Positions 37,101-43,648 of a stretch of 64,000 nt of DNA are shown one piece after another. Position 1 is the stretch's first letter; each line of letters begins with the position of its first letter. The notes beneath the pieces were generated by a model. It did no database searches, was not told the DNA's origin, and saw nothing but the letters and a program-made list of their open reading frames with translations. The position numbers and the translations under genes were made by a program. Origin of the DNA: Achromobacter sp. MFA1 R4 (lineage in GTDB: Bacteria; Pseudomonadota; Gammaproteobacteria; Burkholderiales; Burkholderiaceae_B). The stretch spans positions 6,150,086-6,214,085 of the forward strand of contig NZ_LT707065.1 in the NCBI RefSeq assembly GCF_900156745.1, written 5' to 3'.

Positions 37101-38804
37101 CTCTCGGACAACCATATCAATTCTTACGGCATCGGCCTGGGCACCAACGCCAGCGGCACGTACATTGATCCGGTCTCCTACAACCCGGACAAGCCGCAGG
37201 ACAGCAACACGATCATCGTGAAGGACCTGAACGGGCTCGACACGGCGATCGCGGACACCATCGCGCCGCCCATTACCGGTGACATCGCCGCCGGCGGCAC
37301 GCTGGGCGCCGACCTGGCCGGTGCGCGCATTACGCAATTGGTCATCGACGGCAAGACGTATAACTACGACGCCGCGACAAACAAGGTTACGGCCAGCTCC
37401 GGCGCGACCTACACGTTCGATTCGGCCAAATCCGAACTGACGGTGACCACGTCGCATGGCAAGTTCACCATCGATCTGGCGGGCGAAAACGTGGGCGATT
37501 ACCGCTACCAGCCGCAAACCGCCGGCAGCGACACCGTCCAGTACACGGTCAAGGATGGCGACGGCGATACGGCAAGCTCCAGCCTCACGCTGACGGTGAC
37601 GGCGCCGGTTCATCAAAACCCGGATGCCGTGAACGACAGCGTGATCACCAACATCCTGGGTTCGCAGTTGACCGTGCAGGCCGGCTCGCTGCTTGCCAAC
37701 GACGTGCGCGGAACGGGTGCGTTGACGATGGGTCCGCTGACGGTGAATACGGGCTGGAAGGACAAGGGAGGCGATTTCACCGCACGAACGGTGGAAAAAG
37801 TTGACTTTGACAGCAACGGCAACAACAACGCGAACAAGTTCCTGACGGTCAACCGTGACCGCCTGGCGCAGATTGGCCAGGATCGCGCTCAGATCAAGGT
37901 GGACGGCTATCTTGCTTCGGTCGGCTCGAGCCAAAACAACGATCAGGACACGATCACCATCGCCCTGCTGGCCGGTGAGGTCCTCACGCTGAGCCATGAC
38001 CAGCCAAGCAACTGGATCCGGATGGAGTATCGCCTGGCAGGAAGCTCGGACGACTATGTCGTGCTGCAGAGCGGCCAGTCCATCACCTCCACGAACGGTG
38101 CCACCTACGAAATCCACATGGTCAACATTGACGACAATGGATCGGGCTGGGGCGGCACGGGAGCGGAGGACTATCTGCTCACGATGACCGTGGACTACTC
38201 CCGCGCTAATCCCGTGACCGACAACGTGGCCAATTCCTCGTACACGATCCAGACGGCGGATGGCCATAGCGACAGCGCCAATGTGTCGGTGGCGTACCAA
38301 TCGGGTAGCTCTCTGCTTGGCACCGACAAGAGCGAGATCCTGCTGGCGGGCGATGGCAACGATACGCTCAACGGCGGCAAGGGCAACGACGTGCTGGTCG
38401 GCGGAAAGGGCAACGACACCCTCATCGGTGGCGACGGCTCCGACACGTTCCGCTGGGAGTTCAATGATCAGGGAACGACCGCCAACCCGGCAGTCGACCG
38501 GATCAAGGACTTCTCCCTGGCCAAGCCCGCGGACGGCGGAGACGTGCTGGATCTGAAGGACCTGCTCGTCGGAGAGAAGGACGGCAATCTGACGAACTAC
38601 CTGAACTTCAAGCAGGATCCTGCCAACTCCAGCAACACGATTCTCGAGATCAACACCAAGGGCCAGATCGGCCAGGGTGCCGATCAGAAGATCGTGCTGG
38701 AGGGCGTCGACCTCACCCATGACGCCCACGGTCAGGCCGTCAGCAACCAGGCCATCATCAACGACCTGCTGCAGAAGGGGAAGCTGAACGTCGATCACCA
38801 CTAA
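25122..38804 (+). CDS. Giant repeat adhesin of the LapA/BrtA type (type I secreted, RTX C-terminus)
   Basis: A 4560-residue surface protein. Residues 1-~125 are a LapA-type retention module with a LapG site, T112-A-A-V115. About 180-285 is a VCBS-like domain. Residues 289-~3245 are 21 tandem Calx-beta/Ig-like repeats of 136-145 residues. Then come VCBS/T1SS-143-like domains, an unrecognised beta-rich domain (about 3390-3587), a von Willebrand A domain (about 3852-4048; metal site DTSGS from D3861), a PPC-like domain, RTX nonapeptides (about 4410-4443, GDGNDTLNGG type) and a C-terminal secretion signal. I noticed no cysteine. The expected role is c-di-GMP-controlled biofilm attachment, as for Pseudomonas LapA and Bordetella BrtA. 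It is flanked by its exporter and by lapG-lapD. Confidence 0.96.
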   Translation: MANSSPAVVNEISGRAWIRNSDGSLTELHQGSKVPAGSDIVTASGGTVSLQVENGMPIVIGEGREVALNSDMTGPLADPTEAAVAPPSGTDSDRLLAALQAGRDPFEVLDPTAAVVAGGGEAGGSSFVRLARILETTSPLDLAYPNPARADDTLPRVSGAAATDDDGDAAAVQTPGNTPPVAQNDTVATRQDNSISGNLLANDADADGDALTLVSVNGRAMTSAGITVPGSNGGTFTVFPDGSYVFNPNGEYKALGEGETVVSTISYTITDPSGATSTATVAVTVTGELDVPTIAVSDAGTVNEGGSATFNISLGNTIDLDRETTVTLKIGGQVEAQDVGLPVVTIGGVAVAVTANADGTYSFQLPAGVTNGIVVTLPTTDDSTFEGRETLTLEATLSGQAANGAQLPSGISDTGSATIVDTESTDPSNPNPGADVPALSVSDAGDVNEGSNAVFNVALSKPVDADTTLTFTLGGQIEAGDVGTPTVMIGGTPAVVTANADGSYSVTVPAGTTGGIVVTVPTTDDTVFEGREQLTLEATLTGNSASGIALPGNITDSGSATIVDTESTDPSNPNPGADVPALTVSDAGDVNEGSDAVFNVALTKSVDADTTLTFTLGGQIKSDDVGTPTVMIGGTPAVVTANADGSYSVTVPAGTTGGIVVTVPTTDDTVFEGREQLTLEATLTGNSASGVALPGHITDSGSATIVDTESTDPSNPNPGADVPVLTVSDAGDVNEGNEAVFNVALTKPVDADTTLTFKLGGQIEAGDVGTPTVMIGGTPATVTANPDGTYSVTVPAGTTGGIVVTVPTTDDTVFEGRENLTLEATLTGNSASGTALPSNITDSGSATIVDTESTDPSNPNPGADVPALTVSDAGDVNEGSDAVFNVALTKPVDADTTLTFTLGGQIETGDVGTPTVMIGGKPATVTANPDGTYSVTVPAGTTGGIVVTVPTTDDTVFEGREQLTLEATLTGNSASGVALPGNISDSGSATIVDTESTDPSNPNPGADVPALTVSDAGDVNEGSDAVFNVALTKSVDADTTLTFTLGGQIEAGDVGTPTVMIGGKPAAVTANADGSYSVTVPAGTTGGIVVTVPTTDDVTFEGRENLTLEATLTGNSASGIALPGNITDSGSATIVDTESTDPSNPNPGADVPALTVSDAGDVNEGSDAVFNVALTKPVDADTTLTFTLGGQIEAGDVGAPTVTIGGAPATVTTNPNGTYSITVPAGTTGGIIVTVPTTGDSVFEGREQLTLEATLTGNSASGIALPGNITDSGNAVIVDDHGPGADVPALTVSDAGDVNEGSDAVFNVALTKSVDADTTLTFTLGGQIEAGDVGVPTVMIGGVPATVTTNPDGTYSVTVPAGTTGGIVVTVPTTGDSVFEGREQLTLEATLTGNSASGIALPANITDSGNAVIVDDHGPGADVPALTVSDAGDVNEGSDAVFNVALTKSVDADTTLTFTLGGQIEAGDVGTPTVMIGGAPAVVTANADGSYSITVPAGTTGGIVVTVPTTGDSVFEGREQLTLEATLTGNSASGIALPGNITDSGNAVIVDDHGPGADVPALTVSDAGDVNEGSDAVFNVALTRSVDADTTLTFTLGGQIEAGDVGTPTVTIGGAPAAVTANADGSYSITVPAGTTGGIVVTVPTTGDSVFEGREQLTLEATLTGNSASGIALPGNITDSGNAVIVDDHGPGADVPALTVSDAGDVNEGSDAVFNVALTKSVDADTTLTFTLGGQIEAGDVGTPTVMIGGKSATVTANADGSYSITVPAGTTGGIVVTVPTTGDSVFEGREQLTLEATLTGNSASGIALPGNITDSGNAVIVDDHGPGADVPSLTVSDAGDVNEGSDAVFNVALTKSVDADTTLTFTLGGQIEAGDVGTPTVMIGGAPAVVTANADGSYSITVPAGTTGGIVVTVPTTGDSVFEGREQLTLEATLTGNSASGVALPGNISDSGSATIVDTESTDPSNPNPGADVPALTVSDAGDVNEGSDAVFNVALTKSVDADTTLTFTLGGQIEAGDVGTPTVMIGGKSATVTANADGSYSVTVPAGTTGGIVVTVPTTDDVTFEGRENLTLEATLTGNSASGIALPGNITDSGSATIVDTESTDPSNPNPGADVPSLTVADAGDVNEGSDAVFNVALTKPVDADTTLTFTLGGQIEAGDVGTPTVTIGGTPATVTANPDGTYSITVPAGTTGGIVVTVPTTDDVTFEGRENLTLEATLTGNSASGVALPGNITDSGSATIVDTESTDPSNPNPGADVPALTVSDAGDVNEGSDAVFNVALTKSVDADTTLTFTLGGQIEAGDVGTPTVMIGGKSATVTANADGSYSVTVPAGTTGGIVVTVPTTDDVTFEGRENLTLEATLTGSSASGVALPGNITDSGSATIVDTESTDPSNPNPGADVPSLTVSDAGDVNEGSDAVFNVALTKPVDADTTLTFTLGGQIEAGDVGTPTVMIGGTPAVVTTNADGSYSVTVPAGTTGGIVVTVPTTDDTVFEGREQLTLEATLTGNSASGVALPGNITDSGSATIVDTESTDPSNPNPGADVPSLTVSDAGDVNEGSDAVFNVALTKPVDADTTLTFTLGGQIETGDVGTPTVMIGGKSATVTANADGSYSVTVPAGTTGGIVVTVPTTDDVTFEGRENLTLEATLTGNSASGVALPGNITDSGSATIVDTESTDPSNPNPGADVPSLTVSDAGDVNEGSDAVFNVALTKPVDADTTLTFTLGGQIETGDVGTPTVMIGGKSATVTANADGSYSVTVPAGTTGGIVVTVPTTDDVTFEGRENLTLEATLTGNSASGVALPGNITDSGSATIVDTESTDPSNPNPGADVPSLTVADAGDVNEGSDAVFNVALTKPVDADTTLTFTLSGQIEAGDVGTPTVMIGGKSATVTANSDGTYSVTVPAGTTGGIVVTVPTTDDTVFEGRENLTLEATLTGNSASGVALPGNITDSGNATIVDTESTDPSNPNPGADVPALTVSDAGDVNEGSNAVFNVALNKSVDADTTLTFKLGGQIEAGDVGTPTVMIGGKPATVTANADGSYSITVPAGTTGGIVVTVPTTNDTVFEGREQLTLEATLTGNSASGVALPGNITDSGNAVIVDDRGPGADVPSLNVSDAGNVTEGNKANFNVSLSKPVDAETTLTFTLGGQITAADHGTPTATIGGLSVTVTANADGSYSIKVPAGTTGGIVVQVPTTADGIYEGTEKMTLDATLSGQTASGSALPAGISDSGNASIVDINKPPVVGSASAAVSEEGLSGGIKDSNGTSDTTNSAQANGQLSITDDNSGATYTITLVAPANGTLSSDGVPIVWTLSDNGHTLTGRAGSADAIIIKIDDTGAYTVKMLAPVDHPDTTREDTLGLSVTVKVADGVNAPVSTTLNVTIEDDSPVVQQNSPVNVESTGIPDVYTGKVSFAGSSSSDSQWKFTFGNGAVEVSAKGFTSKDDLTLVDAKVNQSTSGLGVASNESPYHNIANEVDYRELNGQGASEELTIRLTGGKIAYGATIDFAAMYGGEVESGIARFYRDGVLIAERTFTSDKNGGDYAANFRVEEGGFDTIVVSATDNHKNSSSDNSDFTVTGVTFLGSQDVHAIAYADGNLQYAYGADGAGTLQLTGVESGLTTRDGGAIKTNVAANGNLIQGLDSSGNLVFEIRLTPATGKWEFYQYQPMNGTANDLIDFTYRVTDADGDFANGQFQVGGVEPTGPTLAIADNNAAAPGVLSVSEAQATGSGSFLITAAAGLKSISIDGTGNADATLTLDRLAGLANDPLTLTTSKGTLTLTGYDAATGKVTYTYQTSGAQQHTGDDTNVQDHFTITVEDKFGGKATGDLGVLVTDTAPSLVPAAASSALSSVGTNIMLTLDTSGSMNYGSGVYSGWRELSRLEVLKSSVAKLLDQYGEAGDVRVMIVEFNSTAGQKGGGWMSLADAKVLVEGLSYGGGTNYEAALNTAMTAWNNSGTGKLEGANVQNISYFFTDGNPENGPVYAAQQATWEKFLSDNHINSYGIGLGTNASGTYIDPVSYNPDKPQDSNTIIVKDLNGLDTAIADTIAPPITGDIAAGGTLGADLAGARITQLVIDGKTYNYDAATNKVTASSGATYTFDSAKSELTVTTSHGKFTIDLAGENVGDYRYQPQTAGSDTVQYTVKDGDGDTASSSLTLTVTAPVHQNPDAVNDSVITNILGSQLTVQAGSLLANDVRGTGALTMGPLTVNTGWKDKGGDFTARTVEKVDFDSNGNNNANKFLTVNRDRLAQIGQDRAQIKVDGYLASVGSSQNNDQDTITIALLAGEVLTLSHDQPSNWIRMEYRLAGSSDDYVVLQSGQSITSTNGATYEIHMVNIDDNGSGWGGTGAEDYLLTMTVDYSRANPVTDNVANSSYTIQTADGHSDSANVSVAYQSGSSLLGTDKSEILLAGDGNDTLNGGKGNDVLVGGKGNDTLIGGDGSDTFRWEFNDQGTTANPAVDRIKDFSLAKPADGGDVLDLKDLLVGEKDGNLTNYLNFKQDPANSSNTILEINTKGQIGQGADQKIVLEGVDLTHDAHGQAVSNQAIINDLLQKGKLNVDHH
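25452..25466 (+). other. Predicted LapG cleavage site (PTAAV) in the adhesin
   Basis: These codons give Pro-Thr-Ala-Ala-Val, residues 111-115. LapG proteases cut between the two alanines of a [T/P/A]AA[G/V] motif about 108 residues into LapA. Position and motif both fit, so cutting is expected between A113 and A114. Confidence 0.85.
25986..34850 (+). repeat. 21 tandem ~430-bp repeats of the giant adhesin
   Basis: Units begin with the codons for (A/L)DVPxLxVSDAG. Starts, by my reading: 25986, 26421, 26850, 27279, 27708, 28137, 28566, 28974, 29382, 29790, 30198, 30606, 31035, 31464, 31893, 32322, 32751, 33180, 33609, 34038 and 34446. Unit length is 429 bp when the linker is DTESTDPSNPNPG and 408 bp when it is DDHGPG or DDRGPG. 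Repeats 2-20 are near-identical; the first and last are divergent. Short linkers occur as a block (units 28566-30605) and once at 34038. Confidence 0.95.
38337..38450 (+). repeat. RTX calcium-binding nonapeptide repeats
   Basis: Four consecutive copies of the GGxGxDxLx pattern: GDGNDTLNG, GKGNDVLVG, GKGNDTLIG, GDGSDTF. They precede the uncleaved C-terminal secretion signal and should fold on calcium binding outside the cell. Confidence 0.93.
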
Positions 38805-38817
38805 GCCACGACGTTCC

Positions 38818-38849
38818 AAGGGAAGGCCGGCATCGGCCTTCCCTTTTTT
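38818..38849 (+). terminator. Intrinsic terminator after the giant adhesin gene
   Basis: A 12-bp stem (AAGGGAAGGCCG / CGGCCTTCCCTT) with the 4-base loop GCAT, running into six T. It lies 13 bases after the stop codon and separates the adhesin message from lapG-lapD, although read-through is possible. Confidence 0.93.
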
Positions 38850-38895
38850 CTCAGTCACATTTTTTAAAGGGTGCGTCCAACATCACGCAAAAAAT

Positions 38896-39594
38896 GTGAA
38901 AATCCGTTTCATGCCATCGACCCGCCGTTACCGTAGCGCGCTGACTCTGTGCCGATTGGCGTTGCTATGCCTGGCTTGCGGCTGGACGGGCAGTTCCGCC
39001 CTGGAAGTCAACTCCGACCGGCTGCAAAGCCTGTCGGCCAGCCGCTACGGCGCCAAGGGCTCCAAATCGGTCTCGAGCTGGCTGCAATTGCTGCGCAGCC
39101 CCGCGCCCGCCGCGAACAAGGACCGCCTCACCGTCGCCAACGACTTCTGGAACCGCGCCCTCCTCTCCGGCGAGGATTCCATCATCTGGAAGCAGGCCGA
39201 CTACTGGGCCACGCCGCTGGAATCGCTGGGGCGAGGCGCGGGGGATTGCGAAGACTATGTCATCGGCAAGTATTTCACCCTGCTCTCCATGGGCGTGCCG
39301 GCCAACAAGCTGCGCTTCATCTACGTGCGCGCCCGCATCGGCGGCCCGGCCAGCAGCAGCCAGGTGGCGCACATGGTGCTGGGCTATTACGAAACCCCGA
39401 ATGCCGTCCCGCTGGTGCTGGACAGCCTGATCTCAACCATCCTGCCGGCCACGCAGCGGCGCGACCTGACGCCGGTGTTCAGTTTCAACGCCGACGGCGT
39501 CTACGTGGACGGCAAGGCTGCCGCGCCCGTCGACCGCCTCAGCCGCTGGCGCGACCTCCTTCAACGCATGGAACGGGAAGGCATCCGCCCCTGA
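38896..39594 (+). CDS. lapG: Periplasmic adhesin protease, LapG family (transglutaminase-like cysteine protease)
   Basis: A 232-residue secreted protein with an N-terminal signal peptide. The catalytic triad of LapG is readable: C118 in GAGDCEDYV, H159 in QVAHMVLGYY and D176 in LVLDSL. In Pseudomonas the corresponding residues are C135, H172 and D189. It would cut the retention module of the adhesin after A113 when not held by LapD. GTG at 38896 gives the longest frame; the ATG at 38911 (MPSTRRYRS) is an equally good signal-peptide start. The next gene begins within 18 bases, so the pair is co-translated. Confidence 0.94.
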   Translation: MKIRFMPSTRRYRSALTLCRLALLCLACGWTGSSALEVNSDRLQSLSASRYGAKGSKSVSSWLQLLRSPAPAANKDRLTVANDFWNRALLSGEDSIIWKQADYWATPLESLGRGAGDCEDYVIGKYFTLLSMGVPANKLRFIYVRARIGGPASSSQVAHMVLGYYETPNAVPLVLDSLISTILPATQRRDLTPVFSFNADGVYVDGKAAAPVDRLSRWRDLLQRMEREGIRP

Positions 39595-39611
39595 TGTCCG
39601 GAAACAAGACT

Positions 39612-41579
39612 ATGTCCATACTTCGTCAGCTCCTGCTCAGTGTCACCCTCGCCATCAGCGTCATCTTGCTGGGGACGCTGGCGCTCAGCGTCAACTCGGC
39701 GCGCGAATACCTCTCGGGCCAGCTGCAGGTGCAAAGCACCGACGCGGCCGTGTCCCTGGCCCTGTCCTTGTCGCAACCGGCGAACAATGACCCAGTCGTC
39801 CAGGAACTGCTGGTGTCGGCGCTCTACGATGGCGGGCACTTCTCGCTGGTGCGCCTGACGGATCCCGAGGGCAAGGTGCTGATCGAGCGCAAGTCCACGG
39901 CCACGGCGGCTTCCGTGCCGGCGTGGTTCCAGGCGCTGGCGCCGCTGGATAGCCAGGCGGCCAGCCACGCGGTCAGCGACGGCTGGCGGCAGATCGGCGA
40001 AGTCACCCTGATCGCCAACGACGCCTATGCCTGGGAAGCCTTGTGGCGCAGCAGCCTGAAGATGATCGCGCTGGTGGTGGGCGCGGGCATCCTGTGGGCC
40101 GTCTTTGCCTTCGTGCTGGTCGGTTGGATCAAGAACCGGCTTCTGCGCGAGATCAGCGACCACGTCCGCGGCATCGGCCGGGACTCGCCGGGCGAGCAGG
40201 TCGAGGCGCGGGTGCCGGAGCTCTCCGGCGTGGTGCAGGCCCTGAACCAGACGCGCGAACGCATCCATGCCAGCGTCGAAGAACAGAACGCGAAAATCGA
40301 GTCGCTGGAACTGGAGCTGAACCAGGACCCGGTGACCGGCCTGCCCAACCGCAAGTACTTCGTCAACGAGTTCCGGCGCGCGCTGGAAACCCGGCCGGCG
40401 GCGGGCACGACCCGGATCGATGGCGGGCATGTCCTGGTGTTCCGCCAGCGCGATCTGGCGGACCTGAACCGGCACATGCCGCGCGAATTCATCGACCAGT
40501 GGCTGCGCGCGGCCTGCGAACGCATCCAGGGGTCGCTGACGCGCATGCATGTGGCGACGCCCCTGCTCGCGCGCCTGAACGGATCCGATTTTGCGCTGCT
40601 GCTGCCCGGCTGCGCGGCGCCGCAGGCCATGATGGTGGCCGAGCAGGTGCGGGCCGATCTGCACGCCTCGCGCATTCCGGTCGGTGAGGGGCATCTGTGC
40701 CGTTGGGCGCAGGCCATGACCGATTACGGACACGGCAGCCAGGCCGGCGCCGTGCTGGCGCGACTGGATTTCGGCCTGATGCGCGCGGAAAGCGCCGGCA
40801 ACGACCAGGTCGTGATTGCGGGCGCCACCGACATGCAATCGCCCTCGGAAGCCGGCGAGCGCGCATGGAAGGACGCCATCCAGACGGCATTGGAAGGACA
40901 GCATTTCGAACTGGCGACAGAACCCCTGCTCGCGCTGGACGGCCGCGTGGTCCGCACCGAAGCCATGCTGATGCTGCGCACCGCGCCCGACCAGGAGCCG
41001 ATCCCGGCCACGCTCTTCATCCCGCCGGCCGTGCGGCTGGACCTGGTGGCGGAATGCGACCTGGAATCCGTGAGGCTGGGCCTGCAATGGCTGGCCCGCC
41101 ATCCGGGCGAGCTCGCCGTGCGCGTGGCGCTGCCGTCGCTGCGCGGCCAGAAGTTTATGCGCCAGCTTGCGCTGCTGCTGACCGAAAACCGTCCGCTGGC
41201 GCGCCGCCTGTTCGTGGAAATCGACGCGCACGGACTGGTCGAATGCCACGAGCAGATCACCGCGTTTGCGCGCGTCGCCGCGGAGTTCGGCGCGCACATC
41301 GGCGTGCGCCGCCTGGCGCAGCAGTTCGGCGCGGTGGCGCAGTTGCACACGCTGCCGTTGTCCTACGTGAAACTGGGCGGGGGATTCGTGGGCGGCATGT
41401 CGCAAAGCCCGGGCAGCCAGCAACTGACCGCCTCGGTGCTGGAAACCGCCCGGTCGCTGGGGATCGCGGTCTATGCGGAAGACGTGCCGGACGCGGAGAC
41501 CCAACGCATCCTGCACGGCCTGGGCATCGAGATCATGCGCGGCCAGGGCGTCAAGACGGCCAGCGGGGGACAAGGCTGA
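39612..41579 (+). CDS. lapD: c-di-GMP receptor LapD (HAMP, degenerate GGDEF and EAL)
   Basis: A 655-residue inner-membrane receptor. In order: helix 1 (about 5-25), periplasmic output domain, helix 2 (about 150-172), HAMP, signalling helix, inactive GGDEF domain (DPVTGLPNRKYF; RLNGSDF where GGDEF should be) and inactive EAL domain (TEAMLML for EAL). Starting at MSILRQLLLSV, W125 matches the Trp that Pseudomonas LapD uses to hold LapG, and F572 and E623 match its c-di-GMP contacts F566 and E617. An in-frame ATG at 39594 overlapping the lapG stop is possible. The role is to sequester LapG at high c-di-GMP so that the adhesin stays on the surface. Confidence 0.95.
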   Translation: MSILRQLLLSVTLAISVILLGTLALSVNSAREYLSGQLQVQSTDAAVSLALSLSQPANNDPVVQELLVSALYDGGHFSLVRLTDPEGKVLIERKSTATAASVPAWFQALAPLDSQAASHAVSDGWRQIGEVTLIANDAYAWEALWRSSLKMIALVVGAGILWAVFAFVLVGWIKNRLLREISDHVRGIGRDSPGEQVEARVPELSGVVQALNQTRERIHASVEEQNAKIESLELELNQDPVTGLPNRKYFVNEFRRALETRPAAGTTRIDGGHVLVFRQRDLADLNRHMPREFIDQWLRAACERIQGSLTRMHVATPLLARLNGSDFALLLPGCAAPQAMMVAEQVRADLHASRIPVGEGHLCRWAQAMTDYGHGSQAGAVLARLDFGLMRAESAGNDQVVIAGATDMQSPSEAGERAWKDAIQTALEGQHFELATEPLLALDGRVVRTEAMLMLRTAPDQEPIPATLFIPPAVRLDLVAECDLESVRLGLQWLARHPGELAVRVALPSLRGQKFMRQLALLLTENRPLARRLFVEIDAHGLVECHEQITAFARVAAEFGAHIGVRRLAQQFGAVAQLHTLPLSYVKLGGGFVGGMSQSPGSQQLTASVLETARSLGIAVYAEDVPDAETQRILHGLGIEIMRGQGVKTASGGQG

Positions 41580-41604
41580 AGGCCCCGCGATCGGCAGACC
41601 ATGC

Positions 41605-41639
41605 AAAACGGCCCGCGCAGGCCTTGCCGCGCGGGCCGT
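41605..41639 (-). terminator. Terminator after the M48 peptidase gene
   Basis: On the minus strand a 10-bp perfect stem (ACGGCCCGCG/CGCGGGCCGT, 12-base loop) is followed by TTTTGC. It lies between the convergent lapD and M48 genes, 26 bases after the peptidase stop, and may serve both directions. Confidence 0.65.
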
Positions 41640-41664
41640 GTCGTCTGCGCGAGGCCGGACGCGC

Positions 41665-42504
41665 TCAGCGCGCGCCCTGGCCCTTGGACTGTTCGTAAAG
41701 CGGCATCACCTTCTGCGCTGCGGCTTGCAGGTCGCTGATGCGCGAGGCGGCCGACGGGTGGGTCGAGAGGATCTCGGGCGGTGCGCTGCCCTGGCTGGCC
41801 GCGCCCATCTTCTGCCACAGCGTCACGGCGGCGCGCGGGTCGTAGCCCGCCCTGGCGGCCAGTTCCACGCCCATGCGATCCGCTTCGGTCTCATGGGTGC
41901 GGCTGTTGGGCAGGGTGAACATCACGCTCGTAAACTGCCCGCCCAGGTCCGACGCCGCGGGAGACCCCGTGGCGATGGACAGCACCTGCAAGCCCAGATC
42001 GGTGGCCATCTGCTGGGATACGCGCTCGCGCGCATGTTCGCGCAGCGCGTGGGCGATCTCGTGGCCCAGCACCGCGGCCAGCTCATCGTCGGTCGGATTG
42101 ATCTTTGAAATCAGCCCGGTGTAGACGGCTATCTTGCCGCCGGGCATGCACCAGGCGTTGATCTCGTCGCTGGACAGCACGTGGACTTCCCATTTCCAGC
42201 CTGTCGCATCGGGACGGAACACGCCCGCCTGCGCGATCAGGCGCTGGGAGATGTCCCGCACCCGGGCCACCTGCTTGGCGTCGCGGTCCAGCAGCCCCTT
42301 GGACTTGGCCTGCTGCAGGATGTCGGCGTATTGCTGGGCCGCCTCCTGCTCCAGGGCCTGCGAGGGCACCATGCTGGACATATATTGCGTGCGATTGACG
42401 CCCACGGCGCCAGACTGCGTAGTGTTCATGCCCGTGCAGCCGGCCAGTACGGCCAGCGACAGCACGGCTCCGGCATTGCGCAGAAAATGACGCTTCTGTT
42501 TCAT
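41665..42504 (-). CDS. M48-family zinc metallopeptidase lipoprotein
   Basis: A 279-residue lipoprotein peptidase. The ATG at 42504 has a GGAGG ribosome site five bases upstream and starts a signal peptide ending in LAGC; a TTG four codons earlier lies inside that ribosome site and was rejected. The zinc motif is HEIAH in VLGHEIAHALREHARERV, with the third ligand Glu in HETEADRMG. Relatives (BepA, LoiP, YcaL) degrade or help fold outer-membrane proteins in the periplasm. It lies 37 bases downstream of aroC on the same strand and is convergent with lapD. Confidence 0.93.
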   Translation of the reverse strand: MKQKRHFLRNAGAVLSLAVLAGCTGMNTTQSGAVGVNRTQYMSSMVPSQALEQEAAQQYADILQQAKSKGLLDRDAKQVARVRDISQRLIAQAGVFRPDATGWKWEVHVLSSDEINAWCMPGGKIAVYTGLISKINPTDDELAAVLGHEIAHALREHARERVSQQMATDLGLQVLSIATGSPAASDLGGQFTSVMFTLPNSRTHETEADRMGVELAARAGYDPRAAVTLWQKMGAASQGSAPPEILSTHPSAASRISDLQAAAQKVMPLYEQSKGQGAR

Positions 42505-42541
42505 GTCGGCCTCCAAGCCATTTCAACAACGGGAAAGCGTA

Positions 42542-43612
42542 TCAGACCGGGGCGGCGCCACACTGCCCGCGGTGGCGCAGCGCGTGGTCGATCAGCACGA
42601 GCGCCAGCATGGCCTCGGCGATCGGCGTCGCGCGGATGCCGACGCAGGGGTCGTGGCGGCCCAGCGTCTGGACCATCACCGGCTCGTTGGCGCGGTTGAC
42701 CGAGCGGCGCTCGACCCGGATGCTCGACGTGGGCTTGATCGCCAGCGACACGGTGATGGGCTGGCCCGTGGAGATGCCGCCCAGCACGCCCCCGGCGTGG
42801 TTGCTCAGAAAGCCCTCGGGCGTGATCTCGTCGCCATGTTCGGACCCGCGCTGCGCGATGCAGTCGAAGCCGGCGCCAATGGACACGCCCTTGACCGCGT
42901 TCAAGCCCATCATGACGTGGGCAATGTCGGCATCCAGACGGTCGTAGATGGGTTCGCCCCAGCCGGCCGGCAGGTTCTCTGCGACGACTTCAATGCGCGC
43001 ACCGATGGAGTCGCCGTCCCGGCGCAACTGGTCCATATAGGCTTCCAGTTCGGGGACGACCTCGGCATTGGGGGCATAGAAGGGATTGTTGGGCACCTCG
43101 TCCCAGGAAACGAAAGGGATCGCGATGGGACCGAGCTGGCTCATGTAGCCGCGCACCTTCACGCCATGGTGTTCGGCCAGCCATTTCTTGGCGATGGCGC
43201 CGGCCGCCACGGTGGGCGCCGTTAGGCGCGCGGACGAACGGCCGCCGCCGCGCGGGTCGCGCATGCCGAACTTGCGCCAGTAGGCGAAGTCGGCGTGGCC
43301 GGGCCGGAAGGTGTCGGCAATGTTGGAATAATCCTTGCTGCGCGCATCGGTGTTGCGGATCAGGAGGCCGATGGGCGTGCCGGTGGTGACGCCGTCATAA
43401 ACGCCCGACAGGATCTCGACCTGGTCGGCTTCCTGGCGCTGCGTCACGTGGCGCGAGGTGCCGGGACGGCGGCGGTCCAGCTCGGCCTGGATGTCCGAGG
43501 CGTCCAGCGCCAATCCGGGGGGACAGCCATCCACGACACAACCGATGGCCGGCCCGTGGGATTCGCCGAAATTCGTGACGGTAAAGAGAGTACCTAGGGT
43601 ATTGCCGGGCAT
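42542..43612 (-). CDS. aroC: Chorismate synthase
   Basis: A 356-residue enzyme that makes chorismate from EPSP using reduced flavin, the last shared step of aromatic amino-acid synthesis. Signature segments are [20 protein letters not shown] at the start, [20 protein letters not shown] in the middle and [22 protein letters not shown] near the end. Length is normal. It is probably transcribed with the M48 peptidase gene. Confidence 0.98.
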   Translation of the reverse strand: MPGNTLGTLFTVTNFGESHGPAIGCVVDGCPPGLALDASDIQAELDRRRPGTSRHVTQRQEADQVEILSGVYDGVTTGTPIGLLIRNTDARSKDYSNIADTFRPGHADFAYWRKFGMRDPRGGGRSSARLTAPTVAAGAIAKKWLAEHHGVKVRGYMSQLGPIAIPFVSWDEVPNNPFYAPNAEVVPELEAYMDQLRRDGDSIGARIEVVAENLPAGWGEPIYDRLDADIAHVMMGLNAVKGVSIGAGFDCIAQRGSEHGDEITPEGFLSNHAGGVLGGISTGQPITVSLAIKPTSSIRVERRSVNRANEPVMVQTLGRHDPCVGIRATPIAEAMLALVLIDHALRHRGQCGAAPV

Positions 43613-43648
43613 AGGGAGTCAACAGGTCGGGTTTGCAAGCAACCCCGA

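Noticed and set aside
36051..38858. A 935-codon minus-strand frame opposite the adhesin C-terminus
   Set aside because: Antisense shadow of a GC-rich gene; it has no recognisable domain and no ribosome site, while the plus strand carries clear VWA and RTX motifs.
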